From: RYN-428 sp035695715
Lineage (GTDB): Bacteria; Planctomycetota; Phycisphaerae; Tepidisphaerales; Tepidisphaeraceae
Assembly (NCBI GenBank): GCA_035695715.1
Contig: DASRRM010000077.1
Span: forward strand, 1-39,984
Direction of reading: 5' to 3'
Length of the DNA: 39,984 nt
Numbering within the stretch: the stretch's first letter is position 1; each line of letters opens with the position of its first letter. A program made the translations under genes and the position numbers. The notes beneath the pieces are model-generated. The model was not told where the DNA came from, made no database searches, and saw only the letters and a program-made list of their open reading frames with translations. Shown piece after piece: positions 23,710-32,733 of this stretch.

Positions 23710-25857
23710 TCAAGGCTTGCCCGGCTCGGCGATGTTCGCCACCGGAAGTTGCGGGCCGCCCTCGCGCGGCGACTGGGAGGGTTGCGACAGGTATAGCGCG
23801 CCCCAGGTGGCGGGGCGGGCCTGGGTCAAGACCTGCTTGGGGGCTGACCAGAAATATTCCGCCGCATGCTGATAGTTCCGCACATTGATGTTGAACGCCA
23901 GTTGCGGCTGATGCACGGGGTCATAGCCGTTCAAATCCCCCGCGGGGATGAAGATTTCCGTCACGTATTTGTCCGGCAGAATGCGCGTTACGGTTTTGAC
24001 CGATGGGTCGGGGATTTTGCATTTGATGACGGCGTCGGCCGTGCAGTGCCATTGGCCCACAACGCCGCTGATACCATCGCCGGCGGGCTGGTCGACTGGC
24101 ACGAAGAAGAAATGGTGGCAGTATTGGTCGTAGGTCGCCTCATCCGCCTTCACCGGCCGGGTGGAAATCCAAAACTCGACGCAATCGCGCGCCCACCACG
24201 CCCCGCTCGGCGGAGCGACGGCCACGTCGGAGTCGAATACTTCAAACCCAATCGACATTCCTTCCGGCGACCAGCCGACATAAACATTCGGCTCGCGCAG
24301 CGCATTGCGCTCCGACCCAACCGCCGACGGCGGCTTCATGCCCGGCAGCCTGCATGCCGCCGGCCAGTCGCTTAATTCCCCGTCGATCCTGATCGGCTTC
24401 TCCAGCAGCGGCACGTGAAACACCGGAAGCCCGGCATACGAATGACGCCATACATCCTGCGCCTTATCCTTATCGCTTCCCTCATGCAGATCATTCAATA
24501 ACGGCGTCGTCGCGCGGATCGAATCCACCAGCGGCTGATAAGGCTTGTCGTCAACGTCCACCACGCCAAAGTTCACATCCTCCCCATCGCCCTGGCGGCC
24601 GCTGGGCGGCTCATCCATCCATTGAAACCAGTCCGCGCCGATCACATACGGCACGCGCGCCAGCCGGGTGGTAAACGCCCGATATGCCTCGCCGCGCGCC
24701 TTTTGATCCACCACCTGGGCATCAAAGCCGACCGTGTTGCGATCGCCGCTGCGGCCATCGAGGGCGTGAAACGAATATTCGCTGATGACAATCGGCTGAT
24801 CGCTTTCGGTCGAGATCATCTTGAACAGATCAGCGTCCAGCCGGGCGTCGCTCACGTAATAGTTGATCGACTGCGCATCGGTGTATCCCCGGCTGGCGCG
24901 CACGACTTGGCGCGGGGCATAGCCGCGATAACGAATGCCAAGCACGAGGTGGTTGGGATCATATTTTCGAAGCAGGGAGGTCGTGGTCTGGAAATACGAC
25001 TCGGCCAGGTGTGAAGTCCACTGCGCCAGCAGCTTGTCATAGGCACTGGTGGTCCCCTGTGGCAGGGCGCGCCAGGAATCCATCGCCTGCCAGTCGCCGA
25101 TCTTGGTGTTCCAGTCCTTGTTGAACGCATCGATCGACGGCCAGGTGTTTCGGATGGTGCCGAGCACCTGCTGGCGGTTGGGATCACCTGGCGGGAGGCC
25201 GTCGAAATACGTGCGCGGGCCGGCGGCTTCGTCGGTCCAGTCCATTTCGTTGTCGAGGTAATAGCCGACGAGGTTGTGATTGTCGCGCAGCGGCTGCACC
25301 TGGGTTTTGATGGCGTATTCGATTGTCGATGACCATTGCGGGCTGTAGACCAGACCCGATCCGCCGCGTGTCCAGGACGACAGGTTCAAATCCTGCGTCA
25401 TGGGAATGTCGCAGTTGTGCAGTGCGGGGTTGGACCATGCGCCGATGCCCTTGAAGCCGGCATCGCGCACGCGCTGGACGGTGCAATTCGCCCAGGCATT
25501 CAAGGCGGCGGTGGAGGGATTGCGGTCGTTGAAATCGCGCGAGACAAAATCAGGCCCCATGGGATCGCGGCCGCGAACTTCGGGCTGAACGGTGGTTACC
25601 GTGTTGAGGAAATCGACCTGTCCCTTTGGGCTGACAAACCACCAGACGCCTTGCTTGGTTTTCGCCACACGCCAGAAACCGGATTTGCCGTGGATGGCGG
25701 AAAAGGCGGATTCATCGTGGCTGCCCACCGGGTTGGCGTGGGCGATGGGCGAGAAAAACAGGCCAAAAACGATAGAAAGAGGCACCATCCACCCCAAGCC
25801 GGTTTTCGTCAGACTGGCAGGACGTTTCCACATACAACTCGTGGCAATGTTTGCCAT
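23710..25857 (-). CDS. Secreted GH-A clan glycoside hydrolase with CBM9-like domain
   Basis: 715 residues: N-terminal signal (cleaved near PIAHANP, about 41), a TIM-barrel hydrolase and a C-terminal beta-sandwich. The catalytic Glu pair is likely E204 in YYLDNEMDW and E360 in VISEYSFHA, the arrangement of clan GH-A enzymes. The opening GVWWFVSPKGQVDFLNTVTT is typical of agarase/beta-galactosidase-like members (GH50/GH42/GH86 neighbourhood). Residues about 495-700 (IRIDGELSDWPAACR, RDCVEFWISTR) match CBM9-like carbohydrate-binding domains. It should act on an algal or plant polysaccharide outside the cytoplasm; the exact substrate is unknown. AGAGGA lies 4 nt before ATG 25857. Confidence 0.82.
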   Translation of the reverse strand: MANIATSCMWKRPASLTKTGLGWMVPLSIVFGLFFSPIAHANPVGSHDESAFSAIHGKSGFWRVAKTKQGVWWFVSPKGQVDFLNTVTTVQPEVRGRDPMGPDFVSRDFNDRNPSTAALNAWANCTVQRVRDAGFKGIGAWSNPALHNCDIPMTQDLNLSSWTRGGSGLVYSPQWSSTIEYAIKTQVQPLRDNHNLVGYYLDNEMDWTDEAAGPRTYFDGLPPGDPNRQQVLGTIRNTWPSIDAFNKDWNTKIGDWQAMDSWRALPQGTTSAYDKLLAQWTSHLAESYFQTTTSLLRKYDPNHLVLGIRYRGYAPRQVVRASRGYTDAQSINYYVSDARLDADLFKMISTESDQPIVISEYSFHALDGRSGDRNTVGFDAQVVDQKARGEAYRAFTTRLARVPYVIGADWFQWMDEPPSGRQGDGEDVNFGVVDVDDKPYQPLVDSIRATTPLLNDLHEGSDKDKAQDVWRHSYAGLPVFHVPLLEKPIRIDGELSDWPAACRLPGMKPPSAVGSERNALREPNVYVGWSPEGMSIGFEVFDSDVAVAPPSGAWWARDCVEFWISTRPVKADEATYDQYCHHFFFVPVDQPAGDGISGVVGQWHCTADAVIKCKIPDPSVKTVTRILPDKYVTEIFIPAGDLNGYDPVHQPQLAFNINVRNYQHAAEYFWSAPKQVLTQARPATWGALYLSQPSQSPREGGPQLPVANIAEPGKP

Positions 25858-26122
25858 AGCATCCTCTTTAAGCTCACGGCAATGCGCGCGGGCCTACCCG
25901 AAGTTATCGGGCGTGGGGGCGCAAAACATGAACTTGAACAGGCCTGAAAAATTGTCCGAACCGGCACAATCTGTCAGCGTTCTCTCCATTAAGTAATACG
26001 AGCAGCCGCCTGCCTTAGATCGGCCCGGATGATGTAATGGCTTGCGTGGTTTATAAGGTCGGGGTTGGCAGGATAACGTGTCTGGGCAGGCCTGGGCAGC
26101 TTAGCCGCCGGGATTGGCACTC

Positions 26123-26152
26123 TTGCAGTTTGGGGGGTGATGCCGATATAAT
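26123..26152 (+). promoter_or_regulatory. Promoter upstream of lipoprotein gene
   Basis: A perfect TATAAT at 26147-26152 is preceded at 18 nt by TTGCAG (26123-26128). It is about 70 nt upstream of ATG 26225. The rest of the 367-nt gap after the divergent hydrolase gene shows no gene. Confidence 0.5.
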
Positions 26153-26224
26153 ATCGATTGCGGTTGTGGAGCATTGCTGGCAGGGACGCCGGCAAAGTCA
26201 CGTTTACATCCAAGGATGGATGCC

Positions 26225-27526
26225 ATGCGGAAGTTTCATTTCTATTGCAGTTCCCTTTTCATTCTGGGCCTTCTCGCCGGGTGCAAGCCGCCGACGCAGC
26301 AGACCACTGCGCAACCGCCGACGGCGATGAACGAGAAGTCGACCGCCATCAAACCGGGCGGCAAAACGTTGTCGCAGCAGCTCAACGAGCTGCCTGATAC
26401 CGACAAGCCGGCCATCGCTGATCTGAAAGGCGCCGACGCGGCGGCAGTAGCGCAGGCGACAGAAGATTACACCCGCGCGATGAACCGCGCAATGGAGGCG
26501 CTTATCAAAAAACGCAAAGAGGCCGGCTTAAGCACGAACCTCGCGTCGCTGCAAAAAGGGAACGGCGCGCTTGACCCATCCAAAGTTCACTTTGAAGACA
26601 CGGCCAAACGTCCCCAGGCATCCGATGCCGCCACCGCCAATCGCAATGCCTCCCCAGCCGGCGCAACGCTTCCAGGCGCCCCTGCGGGGTCAAACCAGAT
26701 CGCATCGCTGACGCCAACGCCCGCGCCGGCCATCAGTGTCACGCCGCCGCGCCCGGATTTAACGTCGCTCAACAAAGACCCCGCATCCAATACGGCATTG
26801 ATCAACGCCCAACCCGCCCCATTGCCCGCCAGCGACGCCATGGCACAGAAGCTGGCCAAGCAGGTGCATGACTATCCAGAGGATATTGCCGCCCAGCTTG
26901 ACTGGCAGCTTCTGCAGATGCTCCAGGGGCAATCAGTGCCGCAGTTGCAGACCCTTGCACCGCTGCAGGCCGAAGACCGCGAAATGCTCTCGGCAATCCT
27001 GGACGGCATGACCAATTTCCGCAACGCGCTGCGGGCCGACAACAACATGCTGCTGTCGCGGAAAATCCGCCCGATTCTCGACGCCGCCGACCGCCTCAAA
27101 ACGCAGGCCGAATTGTCCATCCCGACCGTCGCCCTCTGCACGGACGTAAAAGGATTCGGCGTATACGAGCCCCTGGAGCCGGCGCGCTTTCCCGCCGACG
27201 GCAAAGACCATCGGGTGATTGTGTATTGCGAGGTGGAGAATTTCTCTTCGCAGTTGGACGAGCAAAAGCGCTGGGAAACCCGCATGATGCAGGACGTGGT
27301 TTTGTATACCGAGCAAAACGGGCTTGAAGTGTGGCGCGACAAAACGCCCGGCCGCCCCATCGTGGACTACAGCCGCAACCGCCGCCACGATTTTTTCATC
27401 GTCAAGATGATCCGCCTGCCCGCCAACCTGACGATCGGGCGATATTTGCTGAAGGTGACGGTAACCGACCAGGAAGTAAACCGCGTGGCGGAGAACACCG
27501 TGCCGGTGGTGATCGTGGCGCAGTGA
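26225..27526 (+). CDS. Lipoprotein of unknown function
   Basis: 433 residues with a lipoprotein signal (FILGLLAGC; Cys21 lipidated). A low-complexity region follows to about residue 210, rich in Pro, Ala, Thr and Gln, then a folded domain with SIPTVALCTDVKGFGVYEPL and a beta-rich C-terminus (FIVKMIRLPANLTIGRYLLK). I do not recognise a family; the C-terminal half reads like a beta-sandwich. ATG 26225 has AAGGA 8 nt upstream; an ATG three codons earlier overlaps that site. It is transcribed from the TATAAT at 26147-26152. Confidence 0.75.
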   Translation: MRKFHFYCSSLFILGLLAGCKPPTQQTTAQPPTAMNEKSTAIKPGGKTLSQQLNELPDTDKPAIADLKGADAAAVAQATEDYTRAMNRAMEALIKKRKEAGLSTNLASLQKGNGALDPSKVHFEDTAKRPQASDAATANRNASPAGATLPGAPAGSNQIASLTPTPAPAISVTPPRPDLTSLNKDPASNTALINAQPAPLPASDAMAQKLAKQVHDYPEDIAAQLDWQLLQMLQGQSVPQLQTLAPLQAEDREMLSAILDGMTNFRNALRADNNMLLSRKIRPILDAADRLKTQAELSIPTVALCTDVKGFGVYEPLEPARFPADGKDHRVIVYCEVENFSSQLDEQKRWETRMMQDVVLYTEQNGLEVWRDKTPGRPIVDYSRNRRHDFFIVKMIRLPANLTIGRYLLKVTVTDQEVNRVAENTVPVVIVAQ

Positions 27527-27546
27527 ACCTGTGTCAAATATCCCGC

Positions 27547-28146
27547 TTATTTCTCCGCGCGATACATTACGTCCGTTCGCAGCACATACTTTCTGCCGCT
27601 CAGCACCTTCGCACCCTCGTGCCACCATTCGTGGGCAAAAAATAATCCCATGCCGACGGCCGGCTTCACGGTCGCGACCACCTGCCTCAGGCCATCGATC
27701 CGCGTTTCGGAATAAAAGACAGTCTCACCACTTTCGGATCCTTCGTTCAGATAAATCATGAACGTAAGCCGGCTTTTTTCCGTTGGCGAGCGTACAACAA
27801 CGCCGTCGCGATGGGCGTTGAAGCGTTGCGAAGGATCGTAGCGATAGAAACGAAAACGTTCGTTCAAGCCGACGGCAACGGCCCCATCGATTTCATGCGG
27901 GGCATATTCCCGAATCCGTTCCCATACCGAAGCCGCCAATGCCGGGTCATCAAACGTCACGCGGTCATTATTTCGAACATTGGTCAGCATCTTCGGCCCG
28001 CCCGTAGTTGCCACGGTCGCTGCTTCGAAGCCCATATTTTCAGCGCGAACGATCAGATCGGCGCATTCGGCTTCGGTGAACACGCTCGACACGGTAAAGA
28101 GATTGTCGGAAATGTGATGGATGTTGTCCTGGCCGCTATCAAGCAT
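27547..28146 (-). CDS. 2-oxoglutarate/Fe(II) dioxygenase, prolyl 4-hydroxylase-like
   Basis: 199 residues. The double-stranded beta-helix signature is complete: iron ligands H112 and D114 in FNAHRDG, distal His H176 in AHEWWHEG, and K186 as the likely 2-oxoglutarate ligand. It resembles small bacterial prolyl 4-hydroxylase-like proteins that hydroxylate peptides or amino acids. ATG 28146 with AAAGGTGA upstream is preferred. A longer frame from 28308 overlaps the ComF stop as ATGA, but its extra 54 residues translate a common intergenic repeat (28217-28248). Probably cotranscribed with comF. Confidence 0.82.
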   Translation of the reverse strand: MLDSGQDNIHHISDNLFTVSSVFTEAECADLIVRAENMGFEAATVATTGGPKMLTNVRNNDRVTFDDPALAASVWERIREYAPHEIDGAVAVGLNERFRFYRYDPSQRFNAHRDGVVVRSPTEKSRLTFMIYLNEGSESGETVFYSETRIDGLRQVVATVKPAVGMGLFFAHEWWHEGAKVLSGRKYVLRTDVMYRAEK

Positions 28147-28216
28147 GAAGTCACCTTTGAGAACGAAAAGCGATCCTACGAAATTCGGCGCTTCATAACC
28201 TCCGATTCCCGTTTCT

Positions 28217-28248
28217 TTTCTCCATTCGTGTCCATTCGTGGACAATTT
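28217..28248. repeat. Dispersed CCATTCGTG repeat
   Basis: Direct units TCCATTCGTG repeated (28221-28240), a phrase found between genes in many planctomycete and verrucomicrobial genomes. It sits in the gap between comF and the dioxygenase gene. Confidence 0.55.
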
Positions 28249-28304
28249 CCTCCGAGCTTTCCCGGAAGTGCTGTCCACGAATTCATAGGATGCACGTTCC
28301 GCAC

Positions 28305-29093
28305 TCATTTCACGGGCCGCCCATCCCGCTCGGCCACCGCCACCACCAGCGCGCTCAGCGATGCCGGCTTGGCTGGCCGCAGCGCGCGGGCCAGGGTTCG
28401 CAGCGTCGCGCCGGTGGTCATCACATCGTCGACCACGATCACGTGCCGGCCTTTGATCTGCTTTTCGTCGCGAAGCTCAAAGGCATCGCGAAGGTTGGCC
28501 ATTCGCTCGGCACGGGAATGCAGGTGCGATTGCGGATGCGTGTCGCGGACGCGGGCGGCGGCCTGCACCACCGGCACATCGGTTGCCCGCGAAATCCGCC
28601 GGGCGATGACCTCGGCCTGATTATAGCCGCGCGAGAAGTGACGCAACCCGTGCAACGGCACCGGGAGCAGGCAGTCGGCTTCGATGAGAAGCGACTGGAC
28701 GTGATCCTGCGCGAGCAGCCGCTCGGCTAGGAACTCGCCGACGTTGGAAACGCGATGAAATTTCAGTTGATGGATCAACGGGCGAATGGGATCGTCGAAT
28801 TTTCCCAGGCGGATGATGCGCTCATAATGCGCCACGCCACGGCCTGCGCAGTTGGGGCAGGGGGCGTTGGCATAGGAAAGCGACAAGCCGCACATGAAGC
28901 AGGCCGGGTTTTGCGCCAGGGCGGCGATTTGTTCATCGCAATCCGGGCACAGCTCGTGCCCCGATTCGCAAACGGCCCGGCAGGCGGGGCAAATGCCGGG
29001 ATAACAAAAATCGGCGACGTCGTTCAGCCATCCGCCCAGGCTTTTCACCCAGGCGGGAAGGTGGTGGTCGAAGTTGTCGCCGCGCCAGGACAT
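28305..29093 (-). CDS. comF: ComF family phosphoribosyltransferase-like protein
   Basis: 262 residues. The N-terminal third holds two treble-clef-like zinc sites: C35xxC38...C49xxC52 and C65xxC68...C79xxC82. The C-terminal part has the PRTase-like fold with the PRPP loop VIVVDDVMTTGAT (218-230) and the ComF blocks LLPVPLH, RHFSRGYNQAEVIA and RVRDTHPQSHL. ComF homologues help DNA uptake during natural transformation, at the inner membrane or cytosol. No other competence gene is visible, although the pseudopilins at 9-10.8 kb belong to a related assembly class. ATG 29093 begins the conserved N-terminus; no clear ribosome site. Confidence 0.9.
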   Translation of the reverse strand: MSWRGDNFDHHLPAWVKSLGGWLNDVADFCYPGICPACRAVCESGHELCPDCDEQIAALAQNPACFMCGLSLSYANAPCPNCAGRGVAHYERIIRLGKFDDPIRPLIHQLKFHRVSNVGEFLAERLLAQDHVQSLLIEADCLLPVPLHGLRHFSRGYNQAEVIARRISRATDVPVVQAAARVRDTHPQSHLHSRAERMANLRDAFELRDEKQIKGRHVIVVDDVMTTGATLRTLARALRPAKPASLSALVVAVAERDGRPVK

Positions 29094-29195
29094 GATTGAA
29101 ATAAAGCCGGAGCTTACCCGAACCCGGCATGCTGAGGTACTCCACAGTGAGGGCTGTGCCTCACAACCCATTGACCGAGAACGCGGAAGAGGTTT

Positions 29196-29279
29196 GACCA
29201 CGGATTTCACGGATATACACGGATGGGAAGGAAATCACGGCGCTTTCTTTATGCGTGCACATTCGTGAAATCCGTAGTC
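29196..29279. repeat. Inverted repeat GACCACGGATTTCACG
   Basis: Arms 29196-29211 and 29264-29279 match with one difference. The right arm repeats the phrase at 5047-5070. A fragment of the TGAGGTACTCC boundary also seen at 14459 and 30351 lies upstream at 29132-29142. The remaining 29094-29575 holds a promoter at 29499 and no gene. Confidence 0.7.
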
Positions 29280-29498
29280 GAACGTCTTGGCGCGCGAAAC
29301 ACAACTCCGCCGGGCCTCGCGACAGCGGCACCCCGTGTTTTTTTTGAAACTTTCTTTCCGCGAAAAAACGCGATGCTTCGGCGTACCCCAACCGGGACGG
29401 TTCTTACGGAATCGCTTGATGACTGCACTTCCAAGTGGACAATCGCCATCATTTCAAACTCTAAGTGGCGCAGATTCCCCTATTTCCGCAAAATCGGC

Positions 29499-29504
29499 TA
29501 TAAT
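29499..29504 (+). promoter_or_regulatory. -10 box (TATAAT) upstream of 29576
   Basis: A perfect TATAAT preceded by GGC, as at 7813-7818, 72 nt before the start codon. No convincing -35 box. Confidence 0.45.
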
Positions 29505-29575
29505 GAATCGCTGAGTCCGGGCGGCGCGAGGCCAATCTCCTTGGCGCAGCGATTTTCCGCCCCTTCGGAGACGCT

Positions 29576-30166
29576 ATGGCCAAGAAAGTTGAAGAACCCA
29601 CTCGTGAAGCACCCACCGGCGGCGACCTGGAAGCCTTCCTCGCCCGCGCCGGCGCCAAGGAACGCGCCAAAATTGAAAAACACCTCGCCCTGCGCGAAAC
29701 CGAAACCGGGCCGGCATTAAGCAAGCTCTGGCGAAAGGTCGCGTCGGTTCTGGGCAATCTCGCGCCGCTGCCGGCGCAAACCATGGGAAATCTCGCCGTC
29801 CTCTTTTTCATCCCCGACGGCAAATACCGCATGCAGGTCTTCGCCCTGGAGGACGCCGGGGATGGCCAGTTGTCCCTTTATCTTCCCGATGTGCTGGCCG
29901 CGGCACAGAAGAAGAAAATCCTGCTGAAGGAAAAAACCCCCGGCGAATACGCCATCGGCGGAAACGCCTCGCAAACCCTGCGATTAGAGTCCCTCGACGC
30001 CAGCAACACCCCCTCCCCGCACCCCCACGTAAAAAACCTGATCGGCTGGAACCGCAAGGCGATCCGGGTGATTCTCCCCGCCGACGTGGTCGACGGTCCG
30101 CAGCCGGGGGCGGCCGCGGCGCTGTGCGAGCTGGCGTCTAAGGGATGGGCAAAAGCGCCGGCGTGA
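29576..30166 (+). CDS. Conserved hypothetical protein
   Basis: 196 residues, soluble, with no signal or membrane segment. The N-terminal 45 residues are charged and helical (FLARAGAKERAKIEKHL), followed by a mixed alpha/beta part (NLAVLFFIPDGKYRMQVFAL, LYLPDVLAAAQKKKI) and a C-terminus with GWNRKAIRVILPADVVDG. I do not recognise the family. ATG 29576 has GGAG 5 nt upstream and a TATAAT at 29499. GC-rich third positions support it as real. Confidence 0.7.
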   Translation: MAKKVEEPTREAPTGGDLEAFLARAGAKERAKIEKHLALRETETGPALSKLWRKVASVLGNLAPLPAQTMGNLAVLFFIPDGKYRMQVFALEDAGDGQLSLYLPDVLAAAQKKKILLKEKTPGEYAIGGNASQTLRLESLDASNTPSPHPHVKNLIGWNRKAIRVILPADVVDGPQPGAAAALCELASKGWAKAPA

Positions 30167-30342
30167 GACGATCGTAGCTGTCGTCGCAAAACGCGGAGGC
30201 AGATATCTAACGTGGCATGGCAGCGCGCAAGTGAGCACGCCGAGATTGCGTCGCGACGATAATCTAGCGCGAAACGATGCGTCCCATTTCCGGTGATCAA
30301 TCGACTACAGCACTTTTCAGGTTGGGTGGGCATTTGTGCGAC

Positions 30343-30773
30343 CGTCATCCTGAGGTACTCCTCAGCGCGGCCGCTGGCCGCAACCAAAGCAAATGCGATA
30401 TCGCCACAGATGAAAGACCGATGAACACAGATAAAACCTGAAAGGTGGCAGTATTATCTGTGTCCATCGGTCTTTCATCTGTGGCGAATTTCTGCCTTTT
30501 TCCGGTTTCTGAACGAGGGAAATCTCGCTCAAAAAACAAGAAATCGCGAGATATCCTTGAAGGATCTCGCCCTGAAGCGAAGGCGAGCCAGATCCTTCAG
30601 AAGAGGAAGCGGGCTGATTTCCCGTATCACGGTCGTCTCGCCCGTGTCTTAATTCAAAGTTGCCACGGGCGAGACGCGCGAGACGCCCGTGATAGGCGAA
30701 ATCGCCCGCGCTGCTTTGGGCGAGTGTTTTGGTTGCGGCGACAGGCCGTGCCGAGGAATACCTCAGGATGACG
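30343..30773. repeat. Nested composite inverted-repeat element
   Basis: Outer arms of 47 nt (30343-30389 and 30727-30773) pair with about seven mismatches; the left begins CGTCATCCTGAGGTACTCC. Inside are two independent palindromes: 30404-30434 with 30454-30484 (31 bp, one mismatch, CACAGATGAAAGACCG type) and 30626-30646 with 30664-30692 (CACGGGCGAGACG type). The boundary sequence is shared with 14449-14745, but the inner cargo differs. It fills most of the 671-nt gap between two hypothetical genes, and no protein-coding signal is visible inside. Confidence 0.85.
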
Positions 30774-30837
30774 ATTGCCCCTCCATCAACCTGAAGAAGG
30801 TTGTCGGGTGCTGTAACCTCTCTGCGGCATATATCCA

Positions 30838-31251
30838 ATGGCTTCTAATCCGCTGCCATATCGCCGTCTGCCGCCCGAAGGGCGGGCGCGCACCGTTCGT
30901 GTTGGCCCACATGCTATCTCGAAAATCAGCGTTGCCCTCAGCGTCCTCGGCATGTTCGCCGAGGCGTCCTGGGCGGCGATCGTGATGTTCTCCTCGCTCG
31001 GGATGAAGGGTGGCGACTTTTTCAAAATGAGCATGAGCGGCAACGCCACGTTTATGGCGTCGTTGGCAATGCTATTCATTCCATTGGTTTCGTCTATTCT
31101 AATGATCGTCGGAACTGAACGGGCGTCAGTTCGTGCGAAAGCCATTGTGGCAACCGGCTGGATATTCACGGTTGGCTGTGTCGGTATCGTCAAAGTCGTT
31201 CTTTATCTTCGCGCCATTCCGGTGTTCCAGGGCCCGCATGGAGCGTGGTAG
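30838..31251 (+). CDS. Small membrane protein of unknown function
   Basis: 137 residues with three predicted transmembrane helices (about 30-52 ISVALSVLGMFAEASWAAIV, 72-92 and 103-122). The N-terminus is Arg/Pro-rich and cytosolic. No recognised domain. ATG 30838 lacks a clear ribosome site. It resembles in layout the small membrane protein at 32335, with one membrane-anchored gene between them; the three may form a small operon. Confidence 0.6.
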   Translation: MASNPLPYRRLPPEGRARTVRVGPHAISKISVALSVLGMFAEASWAAIVMFSSLGMKGGDFFKMSMSGNATFMASLAMLFIPLVSSILMIVGTERASVRAKAIVATGWIFTVGCVGIVKVVLYLRAIPVFQGPHGAW

Positions 31252-31336
31252 CCGACGCCGCCCGGCTCAGCGCGGGGCCGGTATTGAAGGTATGAGGTAT
31301 AAGGAGCAGCGGCCGGCTGAAAAAGGAGGTGGAACT

Positions 31337-32242
31337 GTGAAAACCGAAGCCGAGCCGTTCTCCCTCACTGAGACGATGCGTCCCATTTCCGGACATCAAT
31401 CGGCCGTGACCTTGGCCTATGCGGCGAATAACCGCCGCTCGAGGCGATGGCGGCGGGTGGGCGCAGTTTTCGCAATTGCGCTTGTCGCCGCCGTTATCAT
31501 TGCATCTTTTCCGACGATGCGTCGGCTGATCGCGGCTCACGCTCGCATCTCTAATCAGCGCGCTTGCCTTGAACATCAGTGGTTCCCTCGAACTGTCGTT
31601 TACAACTGGCCGGCCGAGCGCCTTTTCCTTCCCAGTGACTCGGCCGCGACAGGCGCCACGTATTTGAATGCGCCGCAATGGGCGGCGTTCCTTCAACTAA
31701 ACCCGCAAATCGCTTTCCTGCCCACGCTTCTCGGCGTGCAGCAGGTCGGAACGGTGTTCCTGCACAGCCTGAAAGACAAACAGGGAAACGCACGGCTCGT
31801 ATCGGTTCAACTGTTCGCCCTCCAAGGGAATGCCGACGTCGTATTTGAGTCTTCGGTTATTGAAATCGGCACATGGACGAAGCCCGCCCGCATCATCTCA
31901 AATTTTCGGGCATTGCGAGTGGAAGTGGGGATTAAGCAGTTACCTTTCCTCGTTTACGGCGGACAGGTCGACCCCGCGGATCAACGGCACCTGACAATCG
32001 ACTATAAGGCGGCCGGAATACCTGGGGTGATCGATGGGACGATCGACCAGAGAGGCTTCCTAACACTCGTCCCACGAAGCGGCTCGACTGCCGGTGGAAT
32101 TTGGAATCCATTTAACGTTCCACCCGCGCCGTTCGGTCCCAGCGAGGCGACTTCTCCGTTTCTCCATTCCGACGGCCTTATTCACGGACCGCCGCCCAAA
32201 TCTCATATTGCCGCAAAGCGGGACGGAGCCGCAGGGAGCTGA
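31337..32242 (+). CDS. Single-pass membrane-anchored protein
   Basis: 301 residues. A positively charged cytosolic N-terminus (RRSRRWRR) precedes one transmembrane helix (about 42-58, VGAVFAIALVAAVIIA); the remaining 240 residues would be exported and look beta-rich (FLHSLKDKQGNARLVSVQL, HLTIDYKAAGIPGVIDG). GTG 31337 is chosen because AAAGGAGGTG sits 5 nt upstream, a very strong ribosome site; the open frame reaches back to 31133 but overlaps the previous gene. No recognised family. Confidence 0.65.
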   Translation: MKTEAEPFSLTETMRPISGHQSAVTLAYAANNRRSRRWRRVGAVFAIALVAAVIIASFPTMRRLIAAHARISNQRACLEHQWFPRTVVYNWPAERLFLPSDSAATGATYLNAPQWAAFLQLNPQIAFLPTLLGVQQVGTVFLHSLKDKQGNARLVSVQLFALQGNADVVFESSVIEIGTWTKPARIISNFRALRVEVGIKQLPFLVYGGQVDPADQRHLTIDYKAAGIPGVIDGTIDQRGFLTLVPRSGSTAGGIWNPFNVPPAPFGPSEATSPFLHSDGLIHGPPPKSHIAAKRDGAAGS

Positions 32243-32334
32243 TGTGGCGCGGGATATGTCGTTCGAGACAACCGAGAAGGTGTCAACATAGAAAAGAAAA
32301 GGTGACAACCGCGAATGCCACCTTTGTATCCGCC

Positions 32335-32730
32335 ATGACAGAAAAAAATCTCGATTACTATCCTGCCGTGAGGCGAACTCGATTCCCTTCGCCGTATTTG
32401 AAAAGCGGCTCCATTGTGGGGCTGCTTTCAATTACAGCCGAGTTTGTATTTTCTGCTATTCTTGTGTTCGGCCCTCATGCGGCTGTGCAGGCCGCATGGA
32501 CTTTATTTGATCGCCGGCGGATATATCGCGGAATGCCATGGACGATATTTCTCCTGCCGGCGGTGTCGGCACTGCTGGCGGCAATCGGCATATTGCGCGG
32601 CGAAAGACGGTTCAGGCGATTCACAGTCCTGGTCGTGATTGCCGCATGGGTCGCAGCCGTCGGCCTGCCGATCGTGCTTGTTTTTATGCTGGCACTCTCG
32701 GGAAGTAGCAGCATGTTTGAACACCCTTAG
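32335..32730 (+). CDS. Small membrane protein of unknown function
   Basis: 131 residues with three predicted transmembrane helices (about 25-45 SIVGLLSITAEFVFSAILVF, 68-85 and 98-120) and a cytosolic N-terminus MTEKNLDYYPAVRRTR. No family recognised. GTG 32302 is an alternative start. Three nucleotides separate its stop from the end of the convergent gene at 32734. Confidence 0.55.
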   Translation: MTEKNLDYYPAVRRTRFPSPYLKSGSIVGLLSITAEFVFSAILVFGPHAAVQAAWTLFDRRRIYRGMPWTIFLLPAVSALLAAIGILRGERRFRRFTVLVVIAAWVAAVGLPIVLVFMLALSGSSSMFEHP

Positions 32731-32733
32731 TCA

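Noticed and set aside
28147..28308. Longer start (28308) of the dioxygenase overlapping the ComF stop as ATGA
   Set aside because: The extra residues translate the dispersed CCATTCGTG repeat, and the ATG at 28146 has a good ribosome site.
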